The notes beneath the pieces are model-generated. The model saw only the letters and a program-made list of their open reading frames with translations, ran no database searches and was not told the DNA's origin. Below, one piece after another: positions 13,389-22,582 of a stretch of DNA of 64,000 nucleotides. Positions within the stretch are counted from its first letter, which is position 1, and each line of letters starts with the position of its first letter. The position numbers were made by a program, and so were the translations under genes. Location: assembly GCA_017849455.1 (NCBI GenBank), contig JAFIGX010000014.1, forward strand, positions 186,001-250,000, given 5' to 3'. Origin of the DNA: Pseudobacter sp. (GTDB taxonomy: Bacteria; Bacteroidota; Bacteroidia; Chitinophagales; Chitinophagaceae).

Positions 13389-16094
13389 TTATTTCGAATC
13401 GCCACGGCCGCTATCCTCAACATATTCCTTCAGGGCTGTATTGAAATCTCTCTCTTTCAATAATTCCTCCAGGGTTATATGGACCCGGTATTTCCAAAAA
13501 TGGTTGGAATTGGCCGGTACATTGATACGCTCTTCATGCGGATCTTCTCTCCTGATCTTTTCGTCCATGCCCAGGAGGTCCTGCAGTTGGAAGACCGACC
13601 AGATGGCGGGTGATTGCAAATGCTGGATCACGATCGCTTTGTTGATCCATGCCTCACAAAAATAAGGGGCCTCTCCCCACTGTCCTAATTCGTTATTGAA
13701 AAAACGCTGTGTCTTTTCACGGTCTTCCTCCCACCATCCGCGGATAGTGCTCATGTCGTGGGTCGATGGGGTGATCACCGACAGGTAAGGCGCGTGCGCC
13801 GTATCGAGGAATTCATGGGCCGAATCTTTCGGCATCCGCTGTATCTCGAGGCTGAGGATACCCAGTTGTTTCATCACGTCCGGTACACAGTGCGGCACCA
13901 TGCCCAGGTCTTCCCCGCAAACAAGCATATTGGTGGAACGCTTCAGGGCCGGTAATTTTTTCATGGCCTCTTTCATCCAGCAATCATCCTGGCGGCGATA
14001 AAAATAGTTGATGTAAAGCTCCTTCAGTTGTTGTTGGGTATTCCAGTCGAGGTGACGGAATGATGGCGTAGTCTCCATCGCGATCCTGAAATGGAATTCC
14101 TGTCCGTTCGATCCGGGCTGCTCGAACAGGATCACATTGGCGATCAGATCGAAGAGGCCCTGGCGTATATGCGTATGGTCTCCATCCGGTTCCCTGGTAG
14201 CGAAGTATTGGTCTACCTGTCGCTGTGTACTGAACTCAGGCTTCAATTCATACATCCCATCCCCGATAGAATGGAGGTAGGGCTTGAATTTCTCACTATT
14301 GGGACCGAACATCTCCCAGAGGATGGCATCGGTGATGAATGGCTTGCAATACCTGTAATGATCGAACCAGGTATTGTTCTGTGCAAATTCCGGCAGGTGT
14401 ACGGGAATGGCAGGAACGAAATAGCCCATCAATCCTTCCACTGCGTGGGTGGGAATGCTCCAGATCCTGAAAAATCCCAGGATATGGTCGATGCGGAATG
14501 CATCGAAATAATTGCTCATCTGTACGAAGCGCCGGTGCCACCATTCGAATCCGTCTTCCGCCATCCTTTCCCAGTTGTAGGTAGGAAAGCCCCAGTTCTG
14601 TCCTTTCACGGCAAAATCATCGGGCGGAGCGCCTGCCTGCACATCGATATGATACAATTCAGGTTCCACCCAGGCATCGCAACCGTAGCGGTATACGCCG
14701 ATGGGTATATCGCCTTTGAGGATCACGCCATTCTTGTGCGCATATTCTGCGGCATCCTTCAATTGCAGGTGCAGGTGATATTGTATGAAATAATGCAGTG
14801 CTACCTGGTCGAATTGTTTTGCTTTGGGCGATACCAGCCGCTCGATCGATTCCTTACTGTATTGACTATGCGTTTTCCATTGGTTGAAATCGGAAGTGCC
14901 GTATCGGTCGCGGAGATAGCAGAAAGCGGCATAAGGCGCCAGCCAGTGCCGGTTATGTTCGAAGAATTGCAGGTATTCCGGGTCTTGCAACCATTCTTCT
15001 TTTTGAACGGCGTATAATTCCTGGACGGTGGCCAACTTGAATTTCATCACCTCTTCATAATCCAGATCAGCCAATTCATTGAGTTGTTTCTGTTTTTTCT
15101 TCAGGGGCTTTACCAGGTCTGCATATTTTTTGCCGGCGGTTTGTTCCAGGTTGAGATAGAGCGGATGAAGGGCGAAGGCTGAGATAGCGGCATAAGGATA
15201 GGTATCTACCCAGGTATGCGTGGCGATCGTGTCGTTCACCGGCAGGATCTGGATCAGTTTCAATCCTGTCTTGACGGCCCAGTCCATCAGTAATTTCAGA
15301 TCGGCGAACTCGCCGGCGCCGAAGGAGTTTTTGCTCCGGAGACTGAATACTGGGATCGAGACACCGGCCCCTTTCCAGGTCGTATTGGGCAGGTGCACAA
15401 ACCCATCGTGAAGGACAGTGACCTGTTTGTTATGTGCATCGCCGTATAATACCCTGTTCCCGCCATCCTCGAATCGTACGAAACGACGCTCTTTGATATT
15501 GTACACTCCGTATTTGTACAGGAGAGGAAACGATTCTTTGGGGAGTTGCACTTTGGCAGTCCACCAGCCATTGGTACGATGCAGGAGGATGGGTGAATCA
15601 GTATCCCATTCACCAGTGGCTTTGCTATTGCCTGAAAGGCATACTACTTCATTCTTCGTCAGCAGTGGTGCTTTCACCTTAAAAATATGGGAGAAGGCTT
15701 TCACTGGTTTGGCTTTCGTACGCGTTTCCTGTTCTTTAAGCAGGATCTGCTGGAAAGGATCTGAATAAAATGCATTCTCAAATTCACCGGCGTGGTTCCA
15801 GGTGTCTACTACCATCAATTCTTCGATACCATGGCCGGGCATTTCGATATAACGGTCGTCACCCCATTCGATAATGCTGAACCCATCTTCATTTTTCAGC
15901 ACATATTTATATTGAAGGGAAGTTTTTTTCGGCAGATCGACCTCCAGCGTGCCGTGCCAGAACTGATCGTTCAGGTACGAGAGCGTAAAAGCTTTTTCGA
16001 TAATATTATTTCCCAGGGCTTCTATGTTTCCTGAAACAGCAAGCAATTGGCCATATTTGGTATTGAAGCGTATGTAAAAGTGAATGATCATCAA
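13389..16094 (-). CDS. malQ: 4-alpha-glucanotransferase with two N-terminal CBM20 modules (DPE2-like)
   Basis: This 901-residue enzyme transfers alpha-1,4-glucan chains and in the cytoplasm serves maltose and glycogen metabolism. Two starch-binding CBM20-like modules occupy about residues 1-105 and 125-235 (NTKYGQLLAVSGN, VVCLSGNSKATGEW). The GH77 catalytic barrel follows (from about 250: GVSIPVFSLRSKNSFGAGEF). It includes the VQAGAPPDDF motif, the nucleophile region FDAFRIDHILGFFR and the acid/base region NMLVCGEDLG. The double CBM20-GH77 layout with an interrupted barrel is that of plant DPE2 and bacterial homologues rather than of short E. coli-type MalQ. An in-frame ATG one codon later is also possible. 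Confidence 0.92.
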   Translation of the reverse strand: MMIIHFYIRFNTKYGQLLAVSGNIEALGNNIIEKAFTLSYLNDQFWHGTLEVDLPKKTSLQYKYVLKNEDGFSIIEWGDDRYIEMPGHGIEELMVVDTWNHAGEFENAFYSDPFQQILLKEQETRTKAKPVKAFSHIFKVKAPLLTKNEVVCLSGNSKATGEWDTDSPILLHRTNGWWTAKVQLPKESFPLLYKYGVYNIKERRFVRFEDGGNRVLYGDAHNKQVTVLHDGFVHLPNTTWKGAGVSIPVFSLRSKNSFGAGEFADLKLLMDWAVKTGLKLIQILPVNDTIATHTWVDTYPYAAISAFALHPLYLNLEQTAGKKYADLVKPLKKKQKQLNELADLDYEEVMKFKLATVQELYAVQKEEWLQDPEYLQFFEHNRHWLAPYAAFCYLRDRYGTSDFNQWKTHSQYSKESIERLVSPKAKQFDQVALHYFIQYHLHLQLKDAAEYAHKNGVILKGDIPIGVYRYGCDAWVEPELYHIDVQAGAPPDDFAVKGQNWGFPTYNWERMAEDGFEWWHRRFVQMSNYFDAFRIDHILGFFRIWSIPTHAVEGLMGYFVPAIPVHLPEFAQNNTWFDHYRYCKPFITDAILWEMFGPNSEKFKPYLHSIGDGMYELKPEFSTQRQVDQYFATREPDGDHTHIRQGLFDLIANVILFEQPGSNGQEFHFRIAMETTPSFRHLDWNTQQQLKELYINYFYRRQDDCWMKEAMKKLPALKRSTNMLVCGEDLGMVPHCVPDVMKQLGILSLEIQRMPKDSAHEFLDTAHAPYLSVITPSTHDMSTIRGWWEEDREKTQRFFNNELGQWGEAPYFCEAWINKAIVIQHLQSPAIWSVFQLQDLLGMDEKIRREDPHEERINVPANSNHFWKYRVHITLEELLKERDFNTALKEYVEDSGRGDSK

Positions 16095-16307
16095 TACAGG
16101 TTTTTAAATCCGCCCCTTCTGCGGGTGGAAGTAACGGCGAATTTATTACAAAGTGTACTAATTACACAATATAGTTTCGATAAGGCTGCTTAATTGAAGG
16201 TCAAGGGGTTATTTTCGCAGGATGAAGTGAATCCGGCAGGGTGAAATTAATATAAAGAGGGTATAATTATCTTTTTCCCCTTATTTTTGCAAAAATTTTT
16301 TTTGACC

Positions 16308-16463
16308 ATGGAAACATCAAAGAAGTACATCGGCTTATATTGGTTGTTATTTTTAGTGTTTACAGCCCTTTTCGTTTACGCCATCTTTGCACGCTGGGAA
16401 TACCTGACCCTGATCCTTCCGTTCGTGTGCACTTTCTTTGTCCTGGCCATGGATATTATCTGA
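16308..16463 (+). CDS. Small two-helix membrane protein
   Basis: A 51-residue frame starting METSKKYIGLYWLLFLVF encodes two hydrophobic stretches (about residues 8-25 and 30-50) separated by ARWEYLT. TATTTTTG at 16282-16289 fits a -7 promoter element 18 nt upstream, though no TTG is properly placed. No family is recognised. The stop is followed one base later by a long inverted repeat. The hydrophobic pattern and the promoter-like word argue for a real gene. Confidence 0.6.
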   Translation: METSKKYIGLYWLLFLVFTALFVYAIFARWEYLTLILPFVCTFFVLAMDII

Positions 16464-16464
16464 T

Positions 16465-16697
16465 GTCTGAACCTAGATTTGGGGGATTTAATGGATTAGA
16501 AGGAAAGATCGTTGATTAATAAAAATACCTTTCAAGATTTGTATTGATAATCTAGCCAACAAAAAAAAGACAGCCGCCAATTGTTTGGCGGCTGTCTTTT
16601 TTATATCCTATATTTTAAACCTTATTTTTTCAGATAGATTTTCAACTCAACGATCTTTCCTTCTAATCCATTAAATCCCCCAAATCCAGGTTCAGAC
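16465..16697. repeat. 51-bp inverted repeat pair (GTCTGAACC family)
   Basis: The arms at 16465-16515 and 16647-16697 are reverse complements over 51 bases with one mismatch, separated by 131 bp. Each arm starts from its outer end with GTCTGAACC, then a GATTT, GGATTTAA and GGATT framework. The left arm begins one base after the stop of the 51-residue gene and the right arm ends exactly at the stop of the L,D-transpeptidase gene. Single copies of the same framework occur at 33093-33125 and 39471-39502, and a fragment at 18076-18092. Confidence 0.85.
16563..16602. terminator. Bidirectional terminator inside the inverted repeat pair
   Basis: The arms at 16563-16580 and 16585-16602 (core GACAGCCGCC / GGCGGCTGTC) form a perfect 18-bp stem with a TTGT loop, with A-run and T-run outer ends. 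It lies between two converging genes and would end both transcripts. Confidence 0.85.
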
Positions 16698-17858
16698 TTA
16701 TTTCTCCACATAGATCGATTGCTTCAGCTTTACAGCCACATTCTTTTCCTGGCGGACTGCGGGCTTCCAGGTCGGCATTTTTTCGAATGCTTCCATCAGG
16801 TGATCATTCAGTTCATTGTTCCCTCCCTTGATCACTTTTACGCCGGCCGGCTTGCCATCCGCATCGATAACGAATTCCATCATTACATAGGTCTTGGTCT
16901 GTCCATCTTCCAGGTATTCCGCCATATCCTTGCCCAGTTTGTCGATGAATGCCTGGAATGCCGGGCTGCCACCTGGATATACCGGCAGTGTATTCACCAC
17001 GGCTGTGAGCTCTCCGTCGAATTCCTTTACCGGCCTGGGTTCCCGCTTCTTCACCACTTTCACTTCTTTCACCGGTTCTGGCGGAAGATCGCCGATCACC
17101 TCATATTCGCCTTTTTTGTTGACCAGTACCAGCGGCAGTTCATGCGTGCTCTCGAAATATTGGTAGACATGTTTCAGCCGGTTGGCCAACAGGGCATATT
17201 CAGGGAAGTCCTTGATATACTTTGCGAGATAGTCATTGCTTTTCGCAGTGTTGAACTGGATAGGGAATATATGGACCGGTATGAAATCCTGCCCCTGGCT
17301 CCTCGCATGTGATGCAAGGATATACAGTTCTTCGATCTGCTGATCGTTGATGGGAATGCAGCCAGTGGTTACACAGCTTCCATGAATGTAGATATCTCCG
17401 CCGGGTTGCAGTGAATCGCCCAGTATCCTGTCGGAGGTGTTGGGATAGTTCAGGCCGAGCGATAAATGATAATTGCTTTTCGGGTTGAATTCATTGATAT
17501 AATAAAATCCCTCCGGCACCTGGTAATCGCCCTGCATCCGCTTGGGGCCCAGCGTTCCGGCCAGTGCACACACTTTATACGTTTTGAAGAGTTTGAATTT
17601 TTCATTCCGGTTATTCTTCACCCATACTTCCAACTTGCTGTCGAATTTGAATGAGCGGAGATACATGAATTTCACCGGCCATGCCAGGCCCTTTTCCTGG
17701 AATTGTTTCATCAGCGTGTCTTCCTTTCGTTTCCACGCTTCATTCAGCCGGGGAAACGATCTTTGATATTCGATGAAATTGAAGTTGGAAACGGCAGACT
17801 GGGGGAATGCTGCTTCGTGAATGAGCAGGATGGCCGCTACTATCAGAAGATATCTCAT
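16698..17858 (-). CDS. L,D-transpeptidase (YkuD/YafK-like) fused to a TonB C-terminal domain
   Basis: The start at 17858 (MRYLLIVAAILLIHEA, a signal peptide) is preferred to one 5 codons upstream. The mature protein has a YafK-type L,D-transpeptidase domain (about residues 60-215) with the signature DIYIHGSCVTTGCIPINDQQ, containing the catalytic cysteine in TGCIPI. A Lys/Pro-rich linker (EVKVVKKREPRPVKEF) follows. The C-terminal 110 residues (TLPVYPGGSPAF to WKPAVRQ) form a TonB C-terminal domain. Such a chain could bind or modify peptidoglycan while touching an outer-membrane receptor. The combination is less common than either domain alone. Both domains look intact. Confidence 0.85.
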   Translation of the reverse strand: MRYLLIVAAILLIHEAAFPQSAVSNFNFIEYQRSFPRLNEAWKRKEDTLMKQFQEKGLAWPVKFMYLRSFKFDSKLEVWVKNNRNEKFKLFKTYKVCALAGTLGPKRMQGDYQVPEGFYYINEFNPKSNYHLSLGLNYPNTSDRILGDSLQPGGDIYIHGSCVTTGCIPINDQQIEELYILASHARSQGQDFIPVHIFPIQFNTAKSNDYLAKYIKDFPEYALLANRLKHVYQYFESTHELPLVLVNKKGEYEVIGDLPPEPVKEVKVVKKREPRPVKEFDGELTAVVNTLPVYPGGSPAFQAFIDKLGKDMAEYLEDGQTKTYVMMEFVIDADGKPAGVKVIKGGNNELNDHLMEAFEKMPTWKPAVRQEKNVAVKLKQSIYVEK

Positions 17859-18167
17859 GGTTCTTGATCGCACTGGATTATAACGTTTTCTTGCCCCGGT
17901 TATTTTTAAAGGAGAGCTTAACAGGGATTAAAATTAGGATAAAATCGCCTTTACCGATCATGCGGGATTGTTAACATTGTGCATAAATGGCTAAGAGGTT
18001 GAAAGGAAAAAGGAGCATGCAACCCTAAAAAACGAAAGGTCGACAAGCCAACAGGGCTGGCCCTGAAAGCTCATCAACCTTAGATTTGGGGGCTATTGTT
18101 TGTTTTTGTTTACCTTAAGCTGATGCCCCGTTTCAACTTTCAAGCTTTTCAATTACCTGATCAGTTA
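17859..18167. other. Intergenic region between L,D-transpeptidase and hppD
   Basis: No gene is seen. It contains GTTGA/TCAAC-type words (17997-18005, 18073-18078) and a 17-nt fragment of the GTCTGAACC repeat family at 18076-18092 (AACCTTAGATTTGGGGG). No convincing terminator for hppD was found. Confidence 0.4.
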
Positions 18168-19298
18168 TTACAAATTCCCCCGCTCAGCCTGCTCACGCTC
18201 AATCGCTTCGAAGAGTGCTTTGAAATTTCCCTTTCCAAAGCTTTTGGCCCCCTTCCGTTGGATGATCTCGAAGAATAAAGTAGGCCGGTCTTCCACCGGC
18301 TTGCTGAATATCTGCAACAAATAACCTTCATCGTCCCTGTCTACCAGGATGCCCAGCTCGCTGAGTGGTTCGATGTCTTCATCGATCTTCCCTACCCTGC
18401 TCTGCAGATCGTTATAATAAGTAGTGGGCACTTTCAGGAATTCAACTCCCCTGTTGCGAAGCGCCGTAACGGTTTCCACGATATTATTGGTGGCCAGCGC
18501 CACATGCTGGCATCCTTCCCCATCATAGAAGTCGAGGTATTCTTCCACCTGCGATTTTTTCTTCCCTTCAGCCGGCTCATTGATGGGGAACTTCACGAAC
18601 CCATTCCCGTTGCTCATCACCTTGCTCATGAGGGCAGAATATTCAGTGGAAATATCCTTGTCGTCGAAGCTGAGGATATTCCGGAAGCCCATCACATCCT
18701 CATAGAATTTTACCCATTTGTTCATCTGGTTCCACCCTACATTGCCCACGCAATGGTCAACATACAATAGCCCGGTCGATGTTGGGTTGTATTCCGAGAC
18801 CCAGGCTTTGTATCCCGGCATGAATGCTCCCTGGTAATTTTTGCGTTCAATGAAGAGATGCACTGTATCGCCATAGGTATGGATACCGCTCATGACCACT
18901 TCTCCCTGCTCATCTTTGTGGCGAACGGGCGACATGAAATTCTTCGCACCCCGTTTGGTAGTTTCCTCCCAGGCGCTGGTGGCATCATCGACCCGCAAGG
19001 CCAATGCCTTTACTCCATCCCCATGTTTGTAAATATGGTCGGCAATGGCATTGCCCGAACGCAACGGTGTGGTGAATACGAAAGTGAGCTTGTTTTGGCG
19101 AATAGCATAACTGGCGCGGTCTTTCACGCCTGTTTCGGGGCCGGAATAACCGAGCGACTGGAACCCGAAGGCCGTTTTATAATAATGGGCAGCCTGCTTG
19201 GCATTGCCTACATAGAACTCCACATAGTCGGTACCCTGCAAAGGGAGAAAATCAATATTGGTATTATTGCTGGTATTGACAGCCTGAAGTGTTGACAT
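18168..19298 (-). CDS. hppD: 4-hydroxyphenylpyruvate dioxygenase
   Basis: Converts 4-hydroxyphenylpyruvate to homogentisate in tyrosine degradation. The start at 19298 (MSTLQAVNTSNN) gives 376 residues, the normal family length; the frame continues upstream but that part has no homology pattern. The iron ligands are seen in YVDHCVGNV (His), GCQHVAL (His) and LFFEIIQRKG (Glu). The C-terminal helix motif KSFGKGNFKALFEAIEREQ is diagnostic. No other tyrosine-pathway gene is in the window; the neighbour is the histidine-degradation set. Confidence 0.95.
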   Translation of the reverse strand: MSTLQAVNTSNNTNIDFLPLQGTDYVEFYVGNAKQAAHYYKTAFGFQSLGYSGPETGVKDRASYAIRQNKLTFVFTTPLRSGNAIADHIYKHGDGVKALALRVDDATSAWEETTKRGAKNFMSPVRHKDEQGEVVMSGIHTYGDTVHLFIERKNYQGAFMPGYKAWVSEYNPTSTGLLYVDHCVGNVGWNQMNKWVKFYEDVMGFRNILSFDDKDISTEYSALMSKVMSNGNGFVKFPINEPAEGKKKSQVEEYLDFYDGEGCQHVALATNNIVETVTALRNRGVEFLKVPTTYYNDLQSRVGKIDEDIEPLSELGILVDRDDEGYLLQIFSKPVEDRPTLFFEIIQRKGAKSFGKGNFKALFEAIEREQAERGNL

Positions 19299-19511
19299 AA
19301 AACATAATTTTTTGAGGTCTGCAAAAAAGAGAACGGTCTGAGTAGTCCGGGGATCGCACGTTTTGCAGAAGGTGCAGTGCAATTTCTCAGGAGCAGCTAC
19401 CGGGCGCAATCCATGGCTAATGCCTCCATCAGCAGGCAATAGTTGATGCGTTTGTCGTCAAAAATCTTATGCGGATAATCAGGGCGCATACCCAAAGGTA
19501 AAAACTTTCTT

Positions 19512-20552
19512 TCACCCTTTAATAAAATCGCTGACCAGGTAACTGATCAGTTTGCCTGTCGTATCGCTTTTTTTGCCATCTGTCAATTGTGCCGCTCCTT
19601 CGCAGATATGCAGGTAGGCCGCTTTACCGTTATTGGCCGCGAAAGTAACGTATTGGCGGGCATGGAGGGAAGACAGTCCGGCAGGCGTCATGGCGCTCGA
19701 CAAGGTCTGCTCTACACAGTCCAGGTCGAGCTCGATGCCGGTATAGTTGTCTTCCGTAAAAACGGTTGCATCGGCCACGGCCTGGATGAAATTCCGTTTT
19801 TCATGGATGAAGATATCCTCATACGAAATGAAATCGATGAATGGATTGTTCACGATATCGAGCCAAACATTTTGGGGCAGATAATTCTCATGCAGGCCGA
19901 TCACAAAATATTTCTGGAGATATCCGTCTTCTTCCGCATACCGGAACCCGTTGCCGCTATGCCTGCCTTCTGCCGGCCGGAAATCCGAATGGGCATCGAG
20001 GTTCATGCAATTGATCTGCGCCAGTGGGATCAGTCCGGCCTTGTGCAATCCCTTGGCCGTACCCTTGATCATCGGATAGGCGTTGTTGTGGCCACCGCCG
20101 ATGGCTATGGGCACTTTATGCAAGGAGGTGATGATCTTCACCAGTTCTTCCACATCATCATCGATCATGTTCACGGCATGCCGGTAAGCATCGATCTTTT
20201 CGTCGTAATTGTTCGCATTCTGTTCTATCAGCCGCCTGGCATCGCCAAAATCGAAATGGCCCAGCACCAGCACTTCTTCTCCATTCAGGAAATCATTGCT
20301 CTGGGAATTGAGGAAGGCGGAGAGGAAAGGCGTCCATACCGTATCGGTACCTCCAATTCCATGATTGGCCCGCACGCCGATATCTTCCGGGATGCCGAAC
20401 ACCACATATTTGGCCGGGGAGAAAGCCAGTGATTGTTCCAGGTGTTGCCGGTCGGCGATCACCTGCACCGTTTCGCCCAATTTGGTCTCGAAGCGCCTGA
20501 TCCTGGTCAGGGAAAGGATATCCTGTTTATCGTAGCATTGAAAGTTTTTCAT
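19512..20552 (-). CDS. hutG: Ureohydrolase, probable formimidoylglutamase
   Basis: This 346-residue arginase-superfamily protein shows the three Mn-binding motifs GGGHNNAYP, MNLDAHSDFR and ELDLDCVE. Arginase, agmatinase and formimidoylglutamase share these motifs. The presence of hutI, hutU and hutH nearby makes hydrolysis of N-formimidoyl-glutamate to glutamate and formamide the most likely reaction. The gene overlaps the start of its upstream neighbour's end by 4 nt (20549-20552), indicating coupling with the Gcr-like gene. Substrate assignment rests on context. Confidence 0.8.
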   Translation of the reverse strand: MKNFQCYDKQDILSLTRIRRFETKLGETVQVIADRQHLEQSLAFSPAKYVVFGIPEDIGVRANHGIGGTDTVWTPFLSAFLNSQSNDFLNGEEVLVLGHFDFGDARRLIEQNANNYDEKIDAYRHAVNMIDDDVEELVKIITSLHKVPIAIGGGHNNAYPMIKGTAKGLHKAGLIPLAQINCMNLDAHSDFRPAEGRHSGNGFRYAEEDGYLQKYFVIGLHENYLPQNVWLDIVNNPFIDFISYEDIFIHEKRNFIQAVADATVFTEDNYTGIELDLDCVEQTLSSAMTPAGLSSLHARQYVTFAANNGKAAYLHICEGAAQLTDGKKSDTTGKLISYLVSDFIKG

Positions 20553-22552
20553 GATGAGTAGTTTTCGGTTAACCGTTTACGTGGCCTGATGAAATCGAGC
20601 GGATGACGGCGGAAATACTTCCAGAGGATCTGTATGAATTCCGGGTAATCCCTCAGGTGAATGCCCCGCGACCTTACGGCCACGATAAAGGCCAGTGCAA
20701 AACTGATGAGAAAATTGAAAAAGCCGATCCCCAGTACGCCGGCCACCACCACGGCCATGTAGCCAAAGGAAATATTATGGACACCTACACCATATAAGCC
20801 GATAGAGGTATTGGCAGCGGAGATCGTGATATGCCTGATATCGAACGGGATGCCGAAGATCTTGCCGATCGTGCTGGCCATACCGAGGAAAAATCCAAGG
20901 GATATATTGCCGATCAGGCTTCCGGCATGTTTATCGAAGTAAGAGGCGATCTTCTGCAAACGTGGTTGCGAAAAATAGAGCCGCAACAATGGATGCTCCA
21001 CCAGCCGCCTTTCTATACGGCCATAGTTCATTTTGTTTTGCACGTATCCGGCTATGATGCCACTGAGGAAGAGGAAAAAGCCGGTATTGCAGGCATACAG
21101 CAGTGAAAGGCTTTGCCAGGGATGCTGATCACGCAGCATTTTCATGGCAGCATCGCCTTCTATGATCGGATGCCCTACCATCCAGTCGAATGCCCATGCC
21201 AGCAGGTAAGTGACCGGAAATACGATGACCAGGTTACCGATAAATGAGGCGATCTGGCTCCTCGATACTTTCGATACGGTAACTGCGAGGTTGTATAAAT
21301 TAGGTCTTTCACCCTTACGGGTATCGAGTGAGCTGGCCACTGCACTGGCAGTGAAAGCCGGTTGCTTGGTAGCCAGGGTCGATTTGGTCTCTTCAATGGC
21401 GATAAAGCCCAGGCTATAGTTTATACTGTATACGAAGCCCTGCCAGAAAGGGGCCATTTTCAGCAGTCCAAGCAGGTTCTTGAATACCGCTACAAAACAA
21501 ACGATCAATCCGCCCCACATGGCGCTCACGATCATATACCAGTATTCGGCAGGTGACGATGTGATATATTTACTTCCTTTTTTCCCCTTGTGCTCGGCGA
21601 TCTGGTAGGCGAGATAGCCGGTGGTCTGTGAAAGGAATTCCATCAGGCTGTTCTTGCGGTTCTCGTTGCGGACCACCGTGAGGAACAGGTCTACGAAGCG
21701 GGCTATATCGATCTCCTGGTCGGAATCCACGATGTCGAGCAATAGTTGCATGCGCACCAGCTTCTGCTCGATCTGGAATAGAATATAGGTTTGCGACAGG
21801 CTCGTGCCTCTTTCACTGGTGCGGTCGCGCAGTTCCTGCACCACACCCATATCTTCTTCGAGTACTTCTTTGATCTGTTGCGACAATTTCCCAATCTCTT
21901 CTTTCGGCGCCTGGGCCTTCACCAGTTCACTCAGTTCGTACACGAGTTGTTGCTGTGCAGCGAATGGGTTCTCCGACTGGGGGCGGACCTCCTTTTCCCA
22001 TCCTAATTGTGCAACACCGGCAGAATGGATCTGCAGGGAGATCAGGGCCTGGTCGATGATGGCCGGCTCATTACCGGATAAAGGGAGGTGGATCGTTTCG
22101 AAGAACTGGACCCATTTCCCGCGACTGATCGCTTCCACCCACCTGTAATCCGATCTGCGGAAAAATATACGGTTGAGCAGGTAGAGAAAATCGTTCTTGT
22201 CCTGCAATGCCGGTATGAACTTATGTTTGAGCCGGGCATACAGTTCACGGCCCACCCCTCTTGAAGTAGTGATGCCGCTCTCGGTGAACATGGGCACCAG
22301 GTTGCTGTTGATCAGTTGTGCCAGGATAGCAGTGCGTAGATTATTGAGCGCAGCAGGATATTGGTAGAGCATCCGGATCACGGTAGACAGGTTTTGTTCC
22401 ACCTTATCGGCTTCGGCAGGTTTGGGTCGGATGAGCGATACGAAGCTCACGAGGTAATTCAACGCTCCCTGCCGGTCCTTGATCGATACGGCGGGATTAT
22501 TCTCGAAAAACTCATATATGGGATCAACCTTCTTTTTTTTTGAAAAAACCAT
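20549..22552 (-). CDS. Gcr-like 'site-specific recombinase' membrane protein (PF10136 type)
   Basis: The start at 22552 (MVFSKKKKVDPI) is chosen over one 9 codons upstream. The roughly 667-residue protein has a long soluble N-terminal half with coiled-coil character and then several transmembrane segments (from about residue 350). These include YSLGFIAIEETKSTLATKQP, a motif of the Gcr family. The family carries the label 'site-specific recombinase', but a polytopic membrane protein of this shape is unlikely to be a DNA recombinase and its role is unknown. It is sandwiched between hutI and hutG with short or overlapping spacing, so it probably belongs to the same transcript. Confidence 0.78.
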   Translation of the reverse strand: MVFSKKKKVDPIYEFFENNPAVSIKDRQGALNYLVSFVSLIRPKPAEADKVEQNLSTVIRMLYQYPAALNNLRTAILAQLINSNLVPMFTESGITTSRGVGRELYARLKHKFIPALQDKNDFLYLLNRIFFRRSDYRWVEAISRGKWVQFFETIHLPLSGNEPAIIDQALISLQIHSAGVAQLGWEKEVRPQSENPFAAQQQLVYELSELVKAQAPKEEIGKLSQQIKEVLEEDMGVVQELRDRTSERGTSLSQTYILFQIEQKLVRMQLLLDIVDSDQEIDIARFVDLFLTVVRNENRKNSLMEFLSQTTGYLAYQIAEHKGKKGSKYITSSPAEYWYMIVSAMWGGLIVCFVAVFKNLLGLLKMAPFWQGFVYSINYSLGFIAIEETKSTLATKQPAFTASAVASSLDTRKGERPNLYNLAVTVSKVSRSQIASFIGNLVIVFPVTYLLAWAFDWMVGHPIIEGDAAMKMLRDQHPWQSLSLLYACNTGFFLFLSGIIAGYVQNKMNYGRIERRLVEHPLLRLYFSQPRLQKIASYFDKHAGSLIGNISLGFFLGMASTIGKIFGIPFDIRHITISAANTSIGLYGVGVHNISFGYMAVVVAGVLGIGFFNFLISFALAFIVAVRSRGIHLRDYPEFIQILWKYFRRHPLDFIRPRKRLTENYSS

Positions 22553-22582
22553 AAGCACATTATATAACTGCCCTTGCATCCA

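Noticed and set aside
14091-15017. Plus-strand open frame within the glucanotransferase gene
   Set aside because: It is antisense to a GH77 gene with all motifs and shows no family pattern.
20549-22552. Reading the Gcr-like gene as a mobile-element recombinase
   Set aside because: Despite the family label, the protein has many membrane helices and no serine or tyrosine recombinase motifs, and it sits in a metabolic operon.
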